Source of the DNA: Erysipelotrichaceae bacterium UBA4808
Lineage (GTDB): Bacteria > Bacillota_I > Bacilli_A > Erysipelotrichales > Erysipelotrichaceae
Assembly: GCA_002402585.1 (NCBI GenBank)
Contig: DHGC01000026.1
Span: 1-5,568, forward strand
Length of the DNA: 5,568 nucleotides
Direction of reading: 5' to 3'
The notes below the pieces were generated by a model that was given only the letters and a program-made list of their open reading frames with translations, was not told the origin of the DNA and did not search any database. The translations under genes and the position numbers were made by a program. Positions 1 through 4,789 of this stretch are shown here, in pieces; position 1 is the first letter of the stretch; every line of letters begins with the position of its first letter.

Positions 1-1011
1 ATTATATTGAATCATGTTTTCCTTTTGTAGACGCCCAACAACAATTCCTGGGGAAACACCGAGATCACGAGCAAACTTCTCGATAGAAATTCGGTCAAAT
101 TTTTGATTCTCAACAAATCCAGTAAATTTATCCATAGGGATTAAGACATCCCTTGCAAAGCAATCCGCTTTATATTCGAATTCTTCATCTTCAAACGAAG
201 CATTATAAATATCACCATTGATTATATGTTGAATTTCATGAAACAAACTAAACCAAAACTTGTCTGCAGTCTTACCACGAACTGTTAGTCCCATCACAAC
301 ATGATTGCCGTCCACAAACGTCGCGCCATGTAAGAATGAACCTTTAATGTGGGGGAGAAACACCAATGCAATACCACATTGACTAAAAATTGTTTTAAGC
401 TCCTGACAGAAAATATGTGGTTCCTTAAGTGTCATTGACCTGATCTTCAAAATCGATGCTTGTAGCTTTTCAACATTTATCGGTGAAAGTATATCGTTAC
501 GTGCCTCTAAACGAGCTTTCTGAGACCAGACTGCAAGTGAATAATCCGTTTTTTTTCCAAACCCTACTCTTCGGTAAGAAATGCCAGGTATACCGAGATC
601 TTCCAACTTTTGTAAACGAGCAACTTCAAAAAAACTTCGTAGATTTTGAACCCTCTCAATGGGATTAATTGTTTCTTTGATCCATCCTAATGCAATCATT
701 TCATTGTAGGGAAATTGACGTGATTGCTCAATTTCCTCGATCAAGTAATTTTCTTCCTTGACACGTAAAATCTTCTCACGATAAATCGCCTCAAGATTAT
801 TCCAGAATTGTGCTGGAATTCCAAGCACGGATTCTAAACGCAATGCGACGTCTTGCGTCAGCTCAACTTGCCCTGTAATGAGACGACTGATATGCTTTTC
901 ACTTAAATCCATTCTTATCGCAAACTCTTTTTGCTTCATTCCTCGCAAAGATAATTGTTCACGAATGGTCGCACCAGGTGGTGTTGCTATGAACGTTTTG
1001 CTTTGATACAT
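1..1011 (-). CDS. higA: HigA-type antitoxin fused to ImmA/IrrE-like metallopeptidase domain (3' end missing)
   Basis: This is the probable antitoxin and autorepressor of the toxin encoded just upstream. The frame is open for 337 codons from ATG at 1011 to the window edge with no stop, so the C-terminus is missing. Residues about 13-67 form a HigA/XRE helix-turn-helix (GATIREQL, KQKEFAIRM, SEKHISRLITG, then ALRLESVLGIPAQFWNNLE). A linker with DLGIPGISYRR follows. Residues about 195-330 resemble the ImmA/IrrE peptidase domain: zinc-binding HEIQH at 258-262 and EYKADCFARDVLIP at 279-292, where E279 could be the third metal ligand. All catalytic residues look intact. The start is fixed by GAGGAGGT six bases before ATG. 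In the family, HTH-peptidase fusions occur both as HigA-like antitoxins and as regulators; the adjacent toxin favours the antitoxin reading. Whether the peptidase cleaves anything, for example itself to release the toxin, is not known. Confidence 0.88.
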   Translation of the reverse strand, partial: MYQSKTFIATPPGATIREQLSLRGMKQKEFAIRMDLSEKHISRLITGQVELTQDVALRLESVLGIPAQFWNNLEAIYREKILRVKEENYLIEEIEQSRQFPYNEMIALGWIKETINPIERVQNLRSFFEVARLQKLEDLGIPGISYRRVGFGKKTDYSLAVWSQKARLEARNDILSPINVEKLQASILKIRSMTLKEPHIFCQELKTIFSQCGIALVFLPHIKGSFLHGATFVDGNHVVMGLTVRGKTADKFWFSLFHEIQHIINGDIYNASFEDEEFEYKADCFARDVLIPMDKFTGFVENQKFDRISIEKFARDLGVSPGIVVGRLQKENMIQYN

Positions 1012-1017
1012 TTTTTT

Positions 1018-1025
1018 ACCTCCTC
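1018..1025 (-). promoter_or_regulatory. Strong ribosome binding site of the antitoxin gene
   Basis: GAGGAGGT on the minus strand lies six A residues before the ATG at 1011, inside the 27-nt gap after the toxin stop. It is a near-perfect Shine-Dalgarno. The antitoxin starts at ATG with this site, while the toxin starts at TTG. That would be expected to yield more antitoxin than toxin from one transcript (inference). Confidence 0.75.
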
Positions 1026-1038
1026 ATCACATGACATC

Positions 1039-1335
1039 TTAGTGATAATCTTCGATATTTAGTATTCTAGCTATTTTGATTTCTTCATTGATAACTTCAA
1101 AGACAAGTCGATACGGATGATGCAAGTCCATGGCGTACTCTCCAGATCGATTTCCATTGAGTGGATGACATCGACCAATTGCGTATTTCACCAACATTTC
1201 TACAGAATCCGCTGCAGCAATCTCATCAATACGTTGATGTATGCGTTCCGCCATATCTTTACCATGAACTCTTTGAGCAGAAGAGAAATCAGTACATACT
1301 TTTTCTAGTTTTTTACTTTTGTACTGGATGATCAA
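1039..1335 (-). CDS. higB: HigB/RelE-family toxin, mRNA interferase
   Basis: This 98-residue basic protein is the size of HigB/RelE toxins, which cut mRNA on the ribosome and are neutralised by the partner antitoxin. Family features visible are a basic N-terminal helix (KSKKLEKV), the segment CHPLNGNRSGEYAMDL (compare HPLKGD in HigB), the strand PYRLVFEV with a conserved Arg, and the C-terminal ending NIEDYH, very like the EDYH end of HigB proteins. The start is TTG at 1335, preceded by AAAGGAGA with six bases between; the first in-frame ATG would be at Met28 and would remove the first helix. The toxin is first in the operon and the antitoxin second, as in higBA, 27 nt apart. It has its own promoter and probable operator just upstream. 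RelE/ParE specificity (RNase or gyrase poison) cannot be settled by eye; the HigB-like C-terminus favours RNase. Confidence 0.88.
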   Translation of the reverse strand: MIIQYKSKKLEKVCTDFSSAQRVHGKDMAERIHQRIDEIAAADSVEMLVKYAIGRCHPLNGNRSGEYAMDLHHPYRLVFEVINEEIKIARILNIEDYH

Positions 1336-1341
1336 TTATGC

Positions 1342-1349
1342 TCTCCTTT
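1342..1349 (-). promoter_or_regulatory. Ribosome binding site that fixes the TTG start of the toxin
   Basis: AAAGGAGA on the minus strand is separated by GCATAA from TTG at 1335-1333. No ATG or GTG is available nearby in frame, so this site decides the start. Its 5' bases overlap the proximal arm of the inverted repeat at 1347-1363. Confidence 0.65.
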
Positions 1350-1363
1350 ACCTCAAAGGTAAA
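1347..1363. promoter_or_regulatory. Perfect inverted repeat, probable autorepression operator of the toxin-antitoxin operon
   Basis: TTTACCT-CAA-AGGTAAA is a perfect 7-bp inverted repeat with a 3-bp centre. It sits 3 bp downstream of the -10 element at 1367-1372, so it covers the predicted transcription start (about 1360), and it touches the toxin RBS. Small dyads in this position are typical binding sites for the HTH of HigA-type antitoxins. Binding by this antitoxin is inferred. Confidence 0.6.
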
Positions 1364-1366
1364 ATA

Positions 1367-1395
1367 ATTATAATACTTTTTTGTTATCTATTCAA
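1367..1395 (-). promoter_or_regulatory. Promoter of the toxin-antitoxin operon
   Basis: On the minus strand, TTGAAT (1395-1390) is followed after exactly 17 bp by consensus TATAAT (1372-1367). The -35 matches the consensus at 4 of 6 positions and the -10 at 6 of 6. The predicted start near 1360 gives a leader of about 25 nt before the TTG start. This is a sigma-A-type promoter. Confidence 0.7.
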
Positions 1396-1516
1396 CCGTA
1401 ATTCGAGATTCAATTTCTCTATACGTTCATTTGAGACAGGTTCCTAAGATATGGTTCTATGAATAAGTTTCCTATCGAAATGGTTTTGTTAACTCAAATT
1501 TTCAATAAGATAGTTT
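1396..1516. other. Intergenic region with no recognised gene
   Basis: This AT-rich spacer lies between the end of the vWA gene and the toxin-antitoxin promoter. I see no coding frame, convincing terminator stem or RNA gene in it. Both flanking operons run on the minus strand, so vWA transcripts could read through. Confidence 0.4.
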
Positions 1517-2161
1517 CTATTTACGTTCTTCAAAATCCTTCTCAATCTGATCTTTCCACTTATCATCGATCGCGGCATGGGTACGGAAACTTGCGACGGT
1601 CTCACTCATGACCTTGAAGTTCAAGTTGACACCGGATGCGTCCGCATGGTAGTTCTGGGTACGATCGGGTCGTATTCCATACATCTTCGAGGTTTCAACC
1701 GCATCGATGTTTGCGCCTAGGAAGATGAATTCCCATTTGTATTTGTTCATCTGGTGTTCGATCATCTTCTTGATGCGTTGGGACGAGAATTCTCGGCTGG
1801 TGTTTTCTTCACCATCGGTGATGACCACAAATAGGACTTTGGAAGCACGATGTTCATTGGCACTGTGTTTCTGGACATTACCGATTTTGTTTATGCTGGT
1901 TCCAATCGCATCCAAGAGTGCGGTTGAACCGCCCACATGATAATCCTTCTGTGATAAAGCTTCGACGGCTTGGATGTCCAAGCGATCATGGAGGATGGTG
2001 ATTTGATTGTCGAAGAGGACGGTTGTGATTCGGCATTCACCTTCGAGTTCTTTCTGCTTCTTAAGCATGGCGTTGAAGCCTCCAAGCGTATCCTTTTCTA
2101 AACCGGACATCGATCCACTTCGATCTAAGATGAATACCAATTCTGTCGCATTCTTTTGCAT
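1517..2161 (-). CDS. Small von Willebrand factor A (vWA) domain protein with intact MIDAS
   Basis: A 214-residue single-domain cytoplasmic vWA protein; no signal peptide or membrane segment is visible. The metal-ion-dependent adhesion site is complete: DRSGS at residues 13-17 (DxSxS), T80 in GGSTALLD, and D116 in VITDGEE. The order of strands and helices (ELVFILD, TTVLFDN, VLFVVITDG, WEFIFLGAN) fits a full fold, ending in a charged tail. The frame is open 49 codons further upstream, but that extension reads into the divergent gene and has no RBS; ATG at 2161 is preceded by AAGGAGA with six bases between, so it is taken as the start. vWA proteins of this kind bind partner proteins through a metal ion; some work in tellurium-resistance-like or chaperone/MoxR systems, but no such partner is visible here. 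The specific role is unknown. Confidence 0.85.
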   Translation of the reverse strand: MQKNATELVFILDRSGSMSGLEKDTLGGFNAMLKKQKELEGECRITTVLFDNQITILHDRLDIQAVEALSQKDYHVGGSTALLDAIGTSINKIGNVQKHSANEHRASKVLFVVITDGEENTSREFSSQRIKKMIEHQMNKYKWEFIFLGANIDAVETSKMYGIRPDRTQNYHADASGVNLNFKVMSETVASFRTHAAIDDKWKDQIEKDFEERK

Positions 2162-2209
2162 GTGTAGTCTCCTTTTCATTAAGCACAGTATAGTGTTTCG
2201 TTCAAAGTG

Positions 2210-2234
2210 AAAGGTCGCCTGTGAAGCGACATTT
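2210..2234. repeat. Inverted repeat between the divergent vWA and peptidase genes
   Basis: Arms GTCGC (2214-2218) and GCGAC (2226-2230) flank CTGTGAA. After one G/A mismatch the stem continues with AAA/TTT. On the plus strand a T-run follows, which looks like a terminator, but no plus-strand gene ends here. A shared operator between the two divergent genes is at least as likely. For the vWA gene I see only a possible -10, TATACT at 2192-2187 (minus), with no good -35. Confidence 0.35.
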
Positions 2235-2248
2235 TTATCCGTTATAAT
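2221..2248 (+). promoter_or_regulatory. Promoter of the S66 peptidase gene
   Basis: Consensus TATAAT at 2243-2248 has only a weak -35 (GTGAAG at 2221-2226, 16-bp spacer, 3 of 6 matches). The -35 overlaps the distal arm of the inverted repeat, so a regulator bound there would affect this promoter. An upstream in-frame ATG at 2247 overlaps the -10 and therefore cannot be the translation start. Confidence 0.5.
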
Positions 2249-2273
2249 GTCTATAAAAATAGGGAGATATCTT

Positions 2274-3272
2274 ATGTTTGCACAACGTTTACAAAAAGGA
2301 GATCTCATCGCGATCTATTCCCCTTCCGCAGCAGCCACTGTCTTTGCGAAAGAACGCTATGCGCGTGCCAAGGCTTTTCTTGAGGCCAAAGGCTATCGCA
2401 TCAAAGAAGGTTCTTTGACACACAAACGTGATTTCTATCGCTCAGGTTCCATACAAGAGCGTGTTGATGAGTTGAATGCCTTGATACGGGATCCTGAAGT
2501 TCAATGTATACTATCCACTATTGGTGGGATGAATTCAAATTCCTTATTGCCCTATTTGGATTATGAGGCCATTAAAAAAGATCCAAAGATCTTTGTGGGT
2601 TATTCCGATGTGACGGCACTGCTTTTGGGCATCTATGCGAAGACGGGTTTGACGACTTATTATGGTCCTGCCATGGTCGCATCATTCGGCGAATTTCCGC
2701 CTTATGTAGAGGAAACTTTTGAGTATTTCCATGCGATCGTATCAGGTGAAACAGCTTTGCCATACACTTTACCTACACCCTCCCTTTGGACAGAGGAATA
2801 CATCGATTGGGCGAAACAAGATCGCTCCAAACAGGGCACCCCTAACACGCTCATTACGGTTCATTCCGGTAAGCATACAGGACGATTGATCGGTGGCAAT
2901 CTCAATACCATGGGTGGCATCTGGGGCAGTGCCTACATGCCTGAAATCAAGGCTGGGGATATTTTGCTCATCGAGGATTCGCTAAAAGACATCGCAACCC
3001 TAGAGCGTAACTTTGCACATCTCAAAGTGAATGGAATATTCGATATCATCGGTGGTTTGATCCTGGGTAAACATGAATTATTCAAGGACATGGATACTGG
3101 TCGTAAACCTTATGAACTCTTGTTGGAAGTGATTGGTGAACCCACCTTCCCTATCTTAGCGGACTTTGATTGTGCTCATACCCATCCCATGCTTACCCTT
3201 CCGATTGGTTGTGATGTGACGCTGGATGCGGATGCTCAAACGCTTACGCTCGTATCTGATTTCATTAAATAG
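2274..3272 (+). CDS. S66 family serine carboxypeptidase, MccF-like (LD-carboxypeptidase superfamily)
   Basis: The 332-residue product matches the S66 peptidases: LD-carboxypeptidases that trim murein tetrapeptides in the cytoplasm, and MccF enzymes that inactivate microcin C-type aminoacyl-nucleotide antibiotics. The N-terminal domain has GDLIAIYSPS, then ERVDELNALI and STIGGMNSN. The nucleophile is S111 in VGYSDVTALL, the acid is probably E234 in LLIEDS, and the base is probably H302 in CAHTHPMLTLPIG. The spacing of these residues is close to that of MccF (as I recall it, S118, E243, H311) and longer than in E. coli LdcA. The insert around residues 171-185 with W179 also resembles MccF-type loops. 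No signal peptide is seen, so it is cytoplasmic. ATG at 2274 follows AGGGAGA by six bases and lies downstream of the promoter. The gene is single, divergent from vWA, and closed by a terminator. Family certain; substrate not. Confidence 0.9.
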   Translation: MFAQRLQKGDLIAIYSPSAAATVFAKERYARAKAFLEAKGYRIKEGSLTHKRDFYRSGSIQERVDELNALIRDPEVQCILSTIGGMNSNSLLPYLDYEAIKKDPKIFVGYSDVTALLLGIYAKTGLTTYYGPAMVASFGEFPPYVEETFEYFHAIVSGETALPYTLPTPSLWTEEYIDWAKQDRSKQGTPNTLITVHSGKHTGRLIGGNLNTMGGIWGSAYMPEIKAGDILLIEDSLKDIATLERNFAHLKVNGIFDIIGGLILGKHELFKDMDTGRKPYELLLEVIGEPTFPILADFDCAHTHPMLTLPIGCDVTLDADAQTLTLVSDFIK

Positions 3273-3309
3273 AAACAAAAAGCGATGATCATAAGGTCAT
3301 CGCTTTGTT
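3271..3309. terminator. Bidirectional rho-independent terminator
   Basis: A 10-bp perfect stem, AAAGCGATGA (3279-3288) with TCATCGCTTT (3297-3306), extends inward by a T-G wobble and a C-G pair to an ATAA tetraloop. On the plus strand it starts 6 nt after the peptidase stop and ends in TTTGTT. On the minus strand the T-run after the stem is better (TTTTTGTTT), so it could also end a minus-strand transcript from the region to its right. Confidence 0.8.
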
Positions 3310-3368
3310 CAAGTATTAGCTTTGAACATCAACAACAGAAAAATACAGTTGAATTTGAAAAAATACAC
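3309..3368 (-). CDS. Candidate 19-residue hydrophobic peptide
   Basis: This is a speculative small gene. GTG at 3368 is preceded on the minus strand by a strong Shine-Dalgarno, GGAGGTGA (3382-3375), with nine bases between GGAGG and GTG. The frame gives a 19-residue peptide with a hydrophobic centre (CIFLLLMF) and Lys near each end, and stops with TGA just before the minus-strand side of the terminator. A hairpin, CAAGAA/TTCTTG, precedes the RBS. An alternative TTG at 3370 would give a different 13-residue peptide. I found no convincing minus-strand promoter. The size and composition recall small membrane peptides such as type I toxins, but there is no recognised family. Confidence 0.3.
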   Translation of the reverse strand: MYFFKFNCIFLLLMFKANT

Positions 3369-3383
3369 AATTAGTCACCTCCA

Positions 3384-3401
3384 CAAGAATAATATTTCTT
3401 G
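3384..3401. repeat. Short inverted repeat next to the small-peptide RBS
   Basis: CAAGAA and TTCTTG flank TAATAT. On the minus strand this hairpin would lie in the leader just before GGAGGTGA. It could influence translation or stability of a transcript there, or be a protein site. The rest of 3402-3520 is AT-rich with no coding frame; it includes two CGTATA copies 10 bp apart (3423 and 3433). Confidence 0.3.
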
Positions 3402-3524
3402 AACTGGATTTTATGAATAGTTCGTATATTAGCGTATACAATGGGTAGCTAGTTCTCAAGAAAAAATCAAAATTGAATCAGCTTATAACCCTGAAAAGTC
3501 TCGTTTCACATGGAAGATATGGTT

Positions 3525-3553
3525 TATAATTTCAATAATAGATATTTAGGGGA
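3525..3553 (+). promoter_or_regulatory. Promoter -10 and ribosome binding site of the abi gene
   Basis: TATAAT at 3525-3530 is a consensus -10 without a well-spaced -35: TTCACA at 3505-3510 matches 5 of 6 positions but leaves only 14 bp. The promoter may therefore be weak or activator-dependent. AGGGGA at 3548-3553 stands six bases before ATG at 3560 and fixes the start. Confidence 0.5.
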
Positions 3554-3559
3554 TTTACA

Positions 3560-4567
3560 ATGCGTGAGAAAAGAAATAGTGTTACAAGAATAAATCGAAT
3601 TAACTTTGATTCGATCATGCGTTCAACTAAATCGTTAAAAGGCATCAGAAATGCAGAAGAGTTAGTTGACATTTTTAGACATCATAATTTAAAAATATGT
3701 AATGATGCTTATCTTAAGGAAGTCATTCTAAATGTAGGTTATTACCATCTCTCAGGCTATAGAAGAGTCTTTCTAGATTCGTTTTCTTCAAGTAGTTGGT
3801 CTGGTAAGTTTGAAACTGAAGCTAGTGATGTTAACTTAATTGAACTGTATCAAAGTGACATTGGGTTAGGGAAAGTGCTTTTAAAATATGCAAATATTAT
3901 TGAGAGACGCTTAAAATCAAGGTCATCTTATTTTCTTTCAAAGTTGCTTGGTGAAGATTTTCATTTAAACCGTGAGAACTTTAAAAACACATATTACTGG
4001 GAGAATAGCTTTAGCAATACATACATGAGAGTACTTTCAAATGGTGAAGATGAAAGAAATCCGGTAATTTTGCATCATGAAGAGAACTACGATTCAAAAC
4101 TACCAATTTGGGTATTCTTCGAACATATCTCTTTTGGAGACTACATCAAATTCATGAAAAATCTTTCAATTGACGTTCAAATGAAAACTTTCGATGATAT
4201 CTATCACTCTGAAGCCATGAAATACCCAATTAGGAATTACATGAGTGCAGCTGGTATTCTTGACTTCCTCTATATTGTAAAGATGGTACGAAATAGAATC
4301 TCACATTTAGGTAGAGTTTATGATTGGACTTTCCACTATACTATTGGTAATAAATCATTTACCGATGAATTCAAAGCACTTTTTATTCAATCGACAAGTG
4401 ACTATATGCTTAGAGATATACTCCATATATTTGGCTTTTTCCTAGGTAAATCTCAATTTGATGATATGATGTTGGAAGTAGCCGATATCATGGTTAGAAT
4501 CAAAGAAAACATCCCAAGTCCATATTCAGATCGAATAATTAGTTTTATGGGGTATCTTATCGGTTGA
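3560..4567 (+). CDS. abiF: Abi_2 (AbiD/AbiF) family HEPN protein, probable abortive-infection RNase toxin
   Basis: The 335-residue protein has the layout of the Abi_2 family, close to the length of lactococcal AbiF/AbiD. Motifs in order are LVDIFRHHNL (35-44), the family signature NVGYYHLSGYRR (58-69), a helix with IIERRLKSR (113-121), PIWVFFEHISFGDYI (182-196), and the HEPN catalytic motif RNRISH (244-249, RNxxxH). The motif is complete, so an active RNase is expected. Known family members stop phage growth by harming the host cell; AbiF-type members have been described as toxins restrained by a structured RNA and as relatives of the Cas13 ancestor. A matching small-RNA gene begins at this gene's stop codon. 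No membrane segments are seen. The gene is AT-rich compared with the peptidase gene upstream, which suggests horizontal acquisition. The symbol is a family-level assignment; AbiD is the alternative. Confidence 0.85.
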   Translation: MREKRNSVTRINRINFDSIMRSTKSLKGIRNAEELVDIFRHHNLKICNDAYLKEVILNVGYYHLSGYRRVFLDSFSSSSWSGKFETEASDVNLIELYQSDIGLGKVLLKYANIIERRLKSRSSYFLSKLLGEDFHLNRENFKNTYYWENSFSNTYMRVLSNGEDERNPVILHHEENYDSKLPIWVFFEHISFGDYIKFMKNLSIDVQMKTFDDIYHSEAMKYPIRNYMSAAGILDFLYIVKMVRNRISHLGRVYDWTFHYTIGNKSFTDEFKALFIQSTSDYMLRDILHIFGFFLGKSQFDDMMLEVADIMVRIKENIPSPYSDRIISFMGYLIG

Positions 4568-4592
4568 TTTTTAATCATTTATCATCTATAAT
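4564..4592 (+). promoter_or_regulatory. Promoter of a small RNA, overlapping the abi stop codon
   Basis: TTGATT (4564-4569) is followed after exactly 17 bp by consensus TATAAT (4587-4592). The -35 contains the TGA stop codon of the abi gene. No protein-coding frame follows; the predicted start, about 4599, lies just before a two-hairpin sequence. A promoter this close to consensus with no downstream ORF is strong support for an independent RNA gene. Confidence 0.7.
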
Positions 4593-4598
4593 TTTATT

Positions 4599-4646
4599 AC
4601 ATCCCCCACAAGTCTCAGTGGGTACCCCGAAAGGGGTTTTTATTTT
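4599..4646 (+). ncRNA. Candidate structured small RNA, abiF-type RNA antitoxin
   Basis: A predicted transcript of about 48 nt. Hairpin 1 pairs CCCAC (4605-4609) with GTGGG (4618-4622) around the 8-nt loop AAGTCTCA. Two bases later, hairpin 2 pairs ACCCC (4624-4628) with GGGGT (4633-4637) around a GAAA tetraloop and runs into TTTTTATTTT. It lies on the same strand directly after an Abi_2/AbiF-like HEPN gene with its own promoter. A conserved abiF RNA has been described beside such genes and reported to act as the antitoxin; identity here is inferred from position, size, structure and promoter, not from a covariance search. Alternatively it is only a double-hairpin terminator of the abi mRNA, but that would not explain the promoter. 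Confidence 0.65.
4624..4646 (+). terminator. Rho-independent terminator ending the small RNA and the abi transcript
   Basis: ACCCC-GAAA-GGGGT is a 5-bp GC-rich stem with a stable GNRA tetraloop, followed by a T-rich tail (TTTTTATTTT). It would end both the small RNA and any abi mRNA, which would then carry the RNA sequence in its 3' end. Confidence 0.8.
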
Positions 4647-4789
4647 GTATGTAATTCAATTTTTAACCTTGCAAATCGAGATTGTGATCAACTGAATAAG
4701 CATAAGAAATATGTTCACTTGTTATAAGCTTATGATTCTTTTAATAGTAAGAAGTTGACACTGAATTGTTTCAAATCAATATCTTTTCT
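4647..4789. other. Intergenic region between converging genes
   Basis: This AT-rich spacer separates the small RNA from the end of the macro-domain gene. It holds a 10-bp palindrome, ATAAGCTTAT (4724-4733), and a CATAAG/CTTATG pair (4701 and 4729) that could form a weak AT-rich stem. I find no clear T-tailed terminator for the minus-strand gene and no coding frame. Confidence 0.35.

Noticed and set aside
456..668. Plus-strand open frame of 70 codons
   Set aside because: It lies antisense inside the clearly coding HigA-ImmA gene, has no RBS and no recognisable motif.
1117..1308. Plus-strand open frame opposite the toxin gene
   Set aside because: It is antisense to the HigB-like gene, with no RBS or family features.
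1707..2210. Open frames overlapping the vWA gene on both strands (1707-1940 +, 1891-2085 -, 2007-2210 +)
   Set aside because: They are shadows of the vWA gene, whose MIDAS motifs establish the real frame; none has an RBS.
2162..2308. N-terminal 49-codon extension of the vWA protein
   Set aside because: It would overlap the divergent peptidase gene and its promoter, lacks an RBS, and the ATG at 2161 has a strong one directly at the start of the domain.
2572..2763. Minus-strand open frame inside the S66 peptidase gene
   Set aside because: The opposite strand encodes the catalytic GYSD region of the peptidase; the frame is a shadow.
3279..3306. Hairpin as a CRISPR-like repeat
   Set aside because: It occurs once, has no spacer-repeat periodicity, and sits directly after a stop codon with T-runs, so it is a terminator. 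No CRISPR array is visible in the window despite the Cas13-related HEPN family.
3490..3502. Similarity of CCCTGAAAAGTCTC upstream of abi to pieces of the small RNA (AAGTCTC and CCCCGAAAG)
   Set aside because: The pieces are short, in a different order, and form no hairpin upstream; chance similarity is the simplest explanation.
4137..4142. GAGACT in the abi coding sequence complementary to AGTCTC in the small-RNA loop
   Set aside because: Only six bases within a coding region; expected by chance and no support for antisense control.
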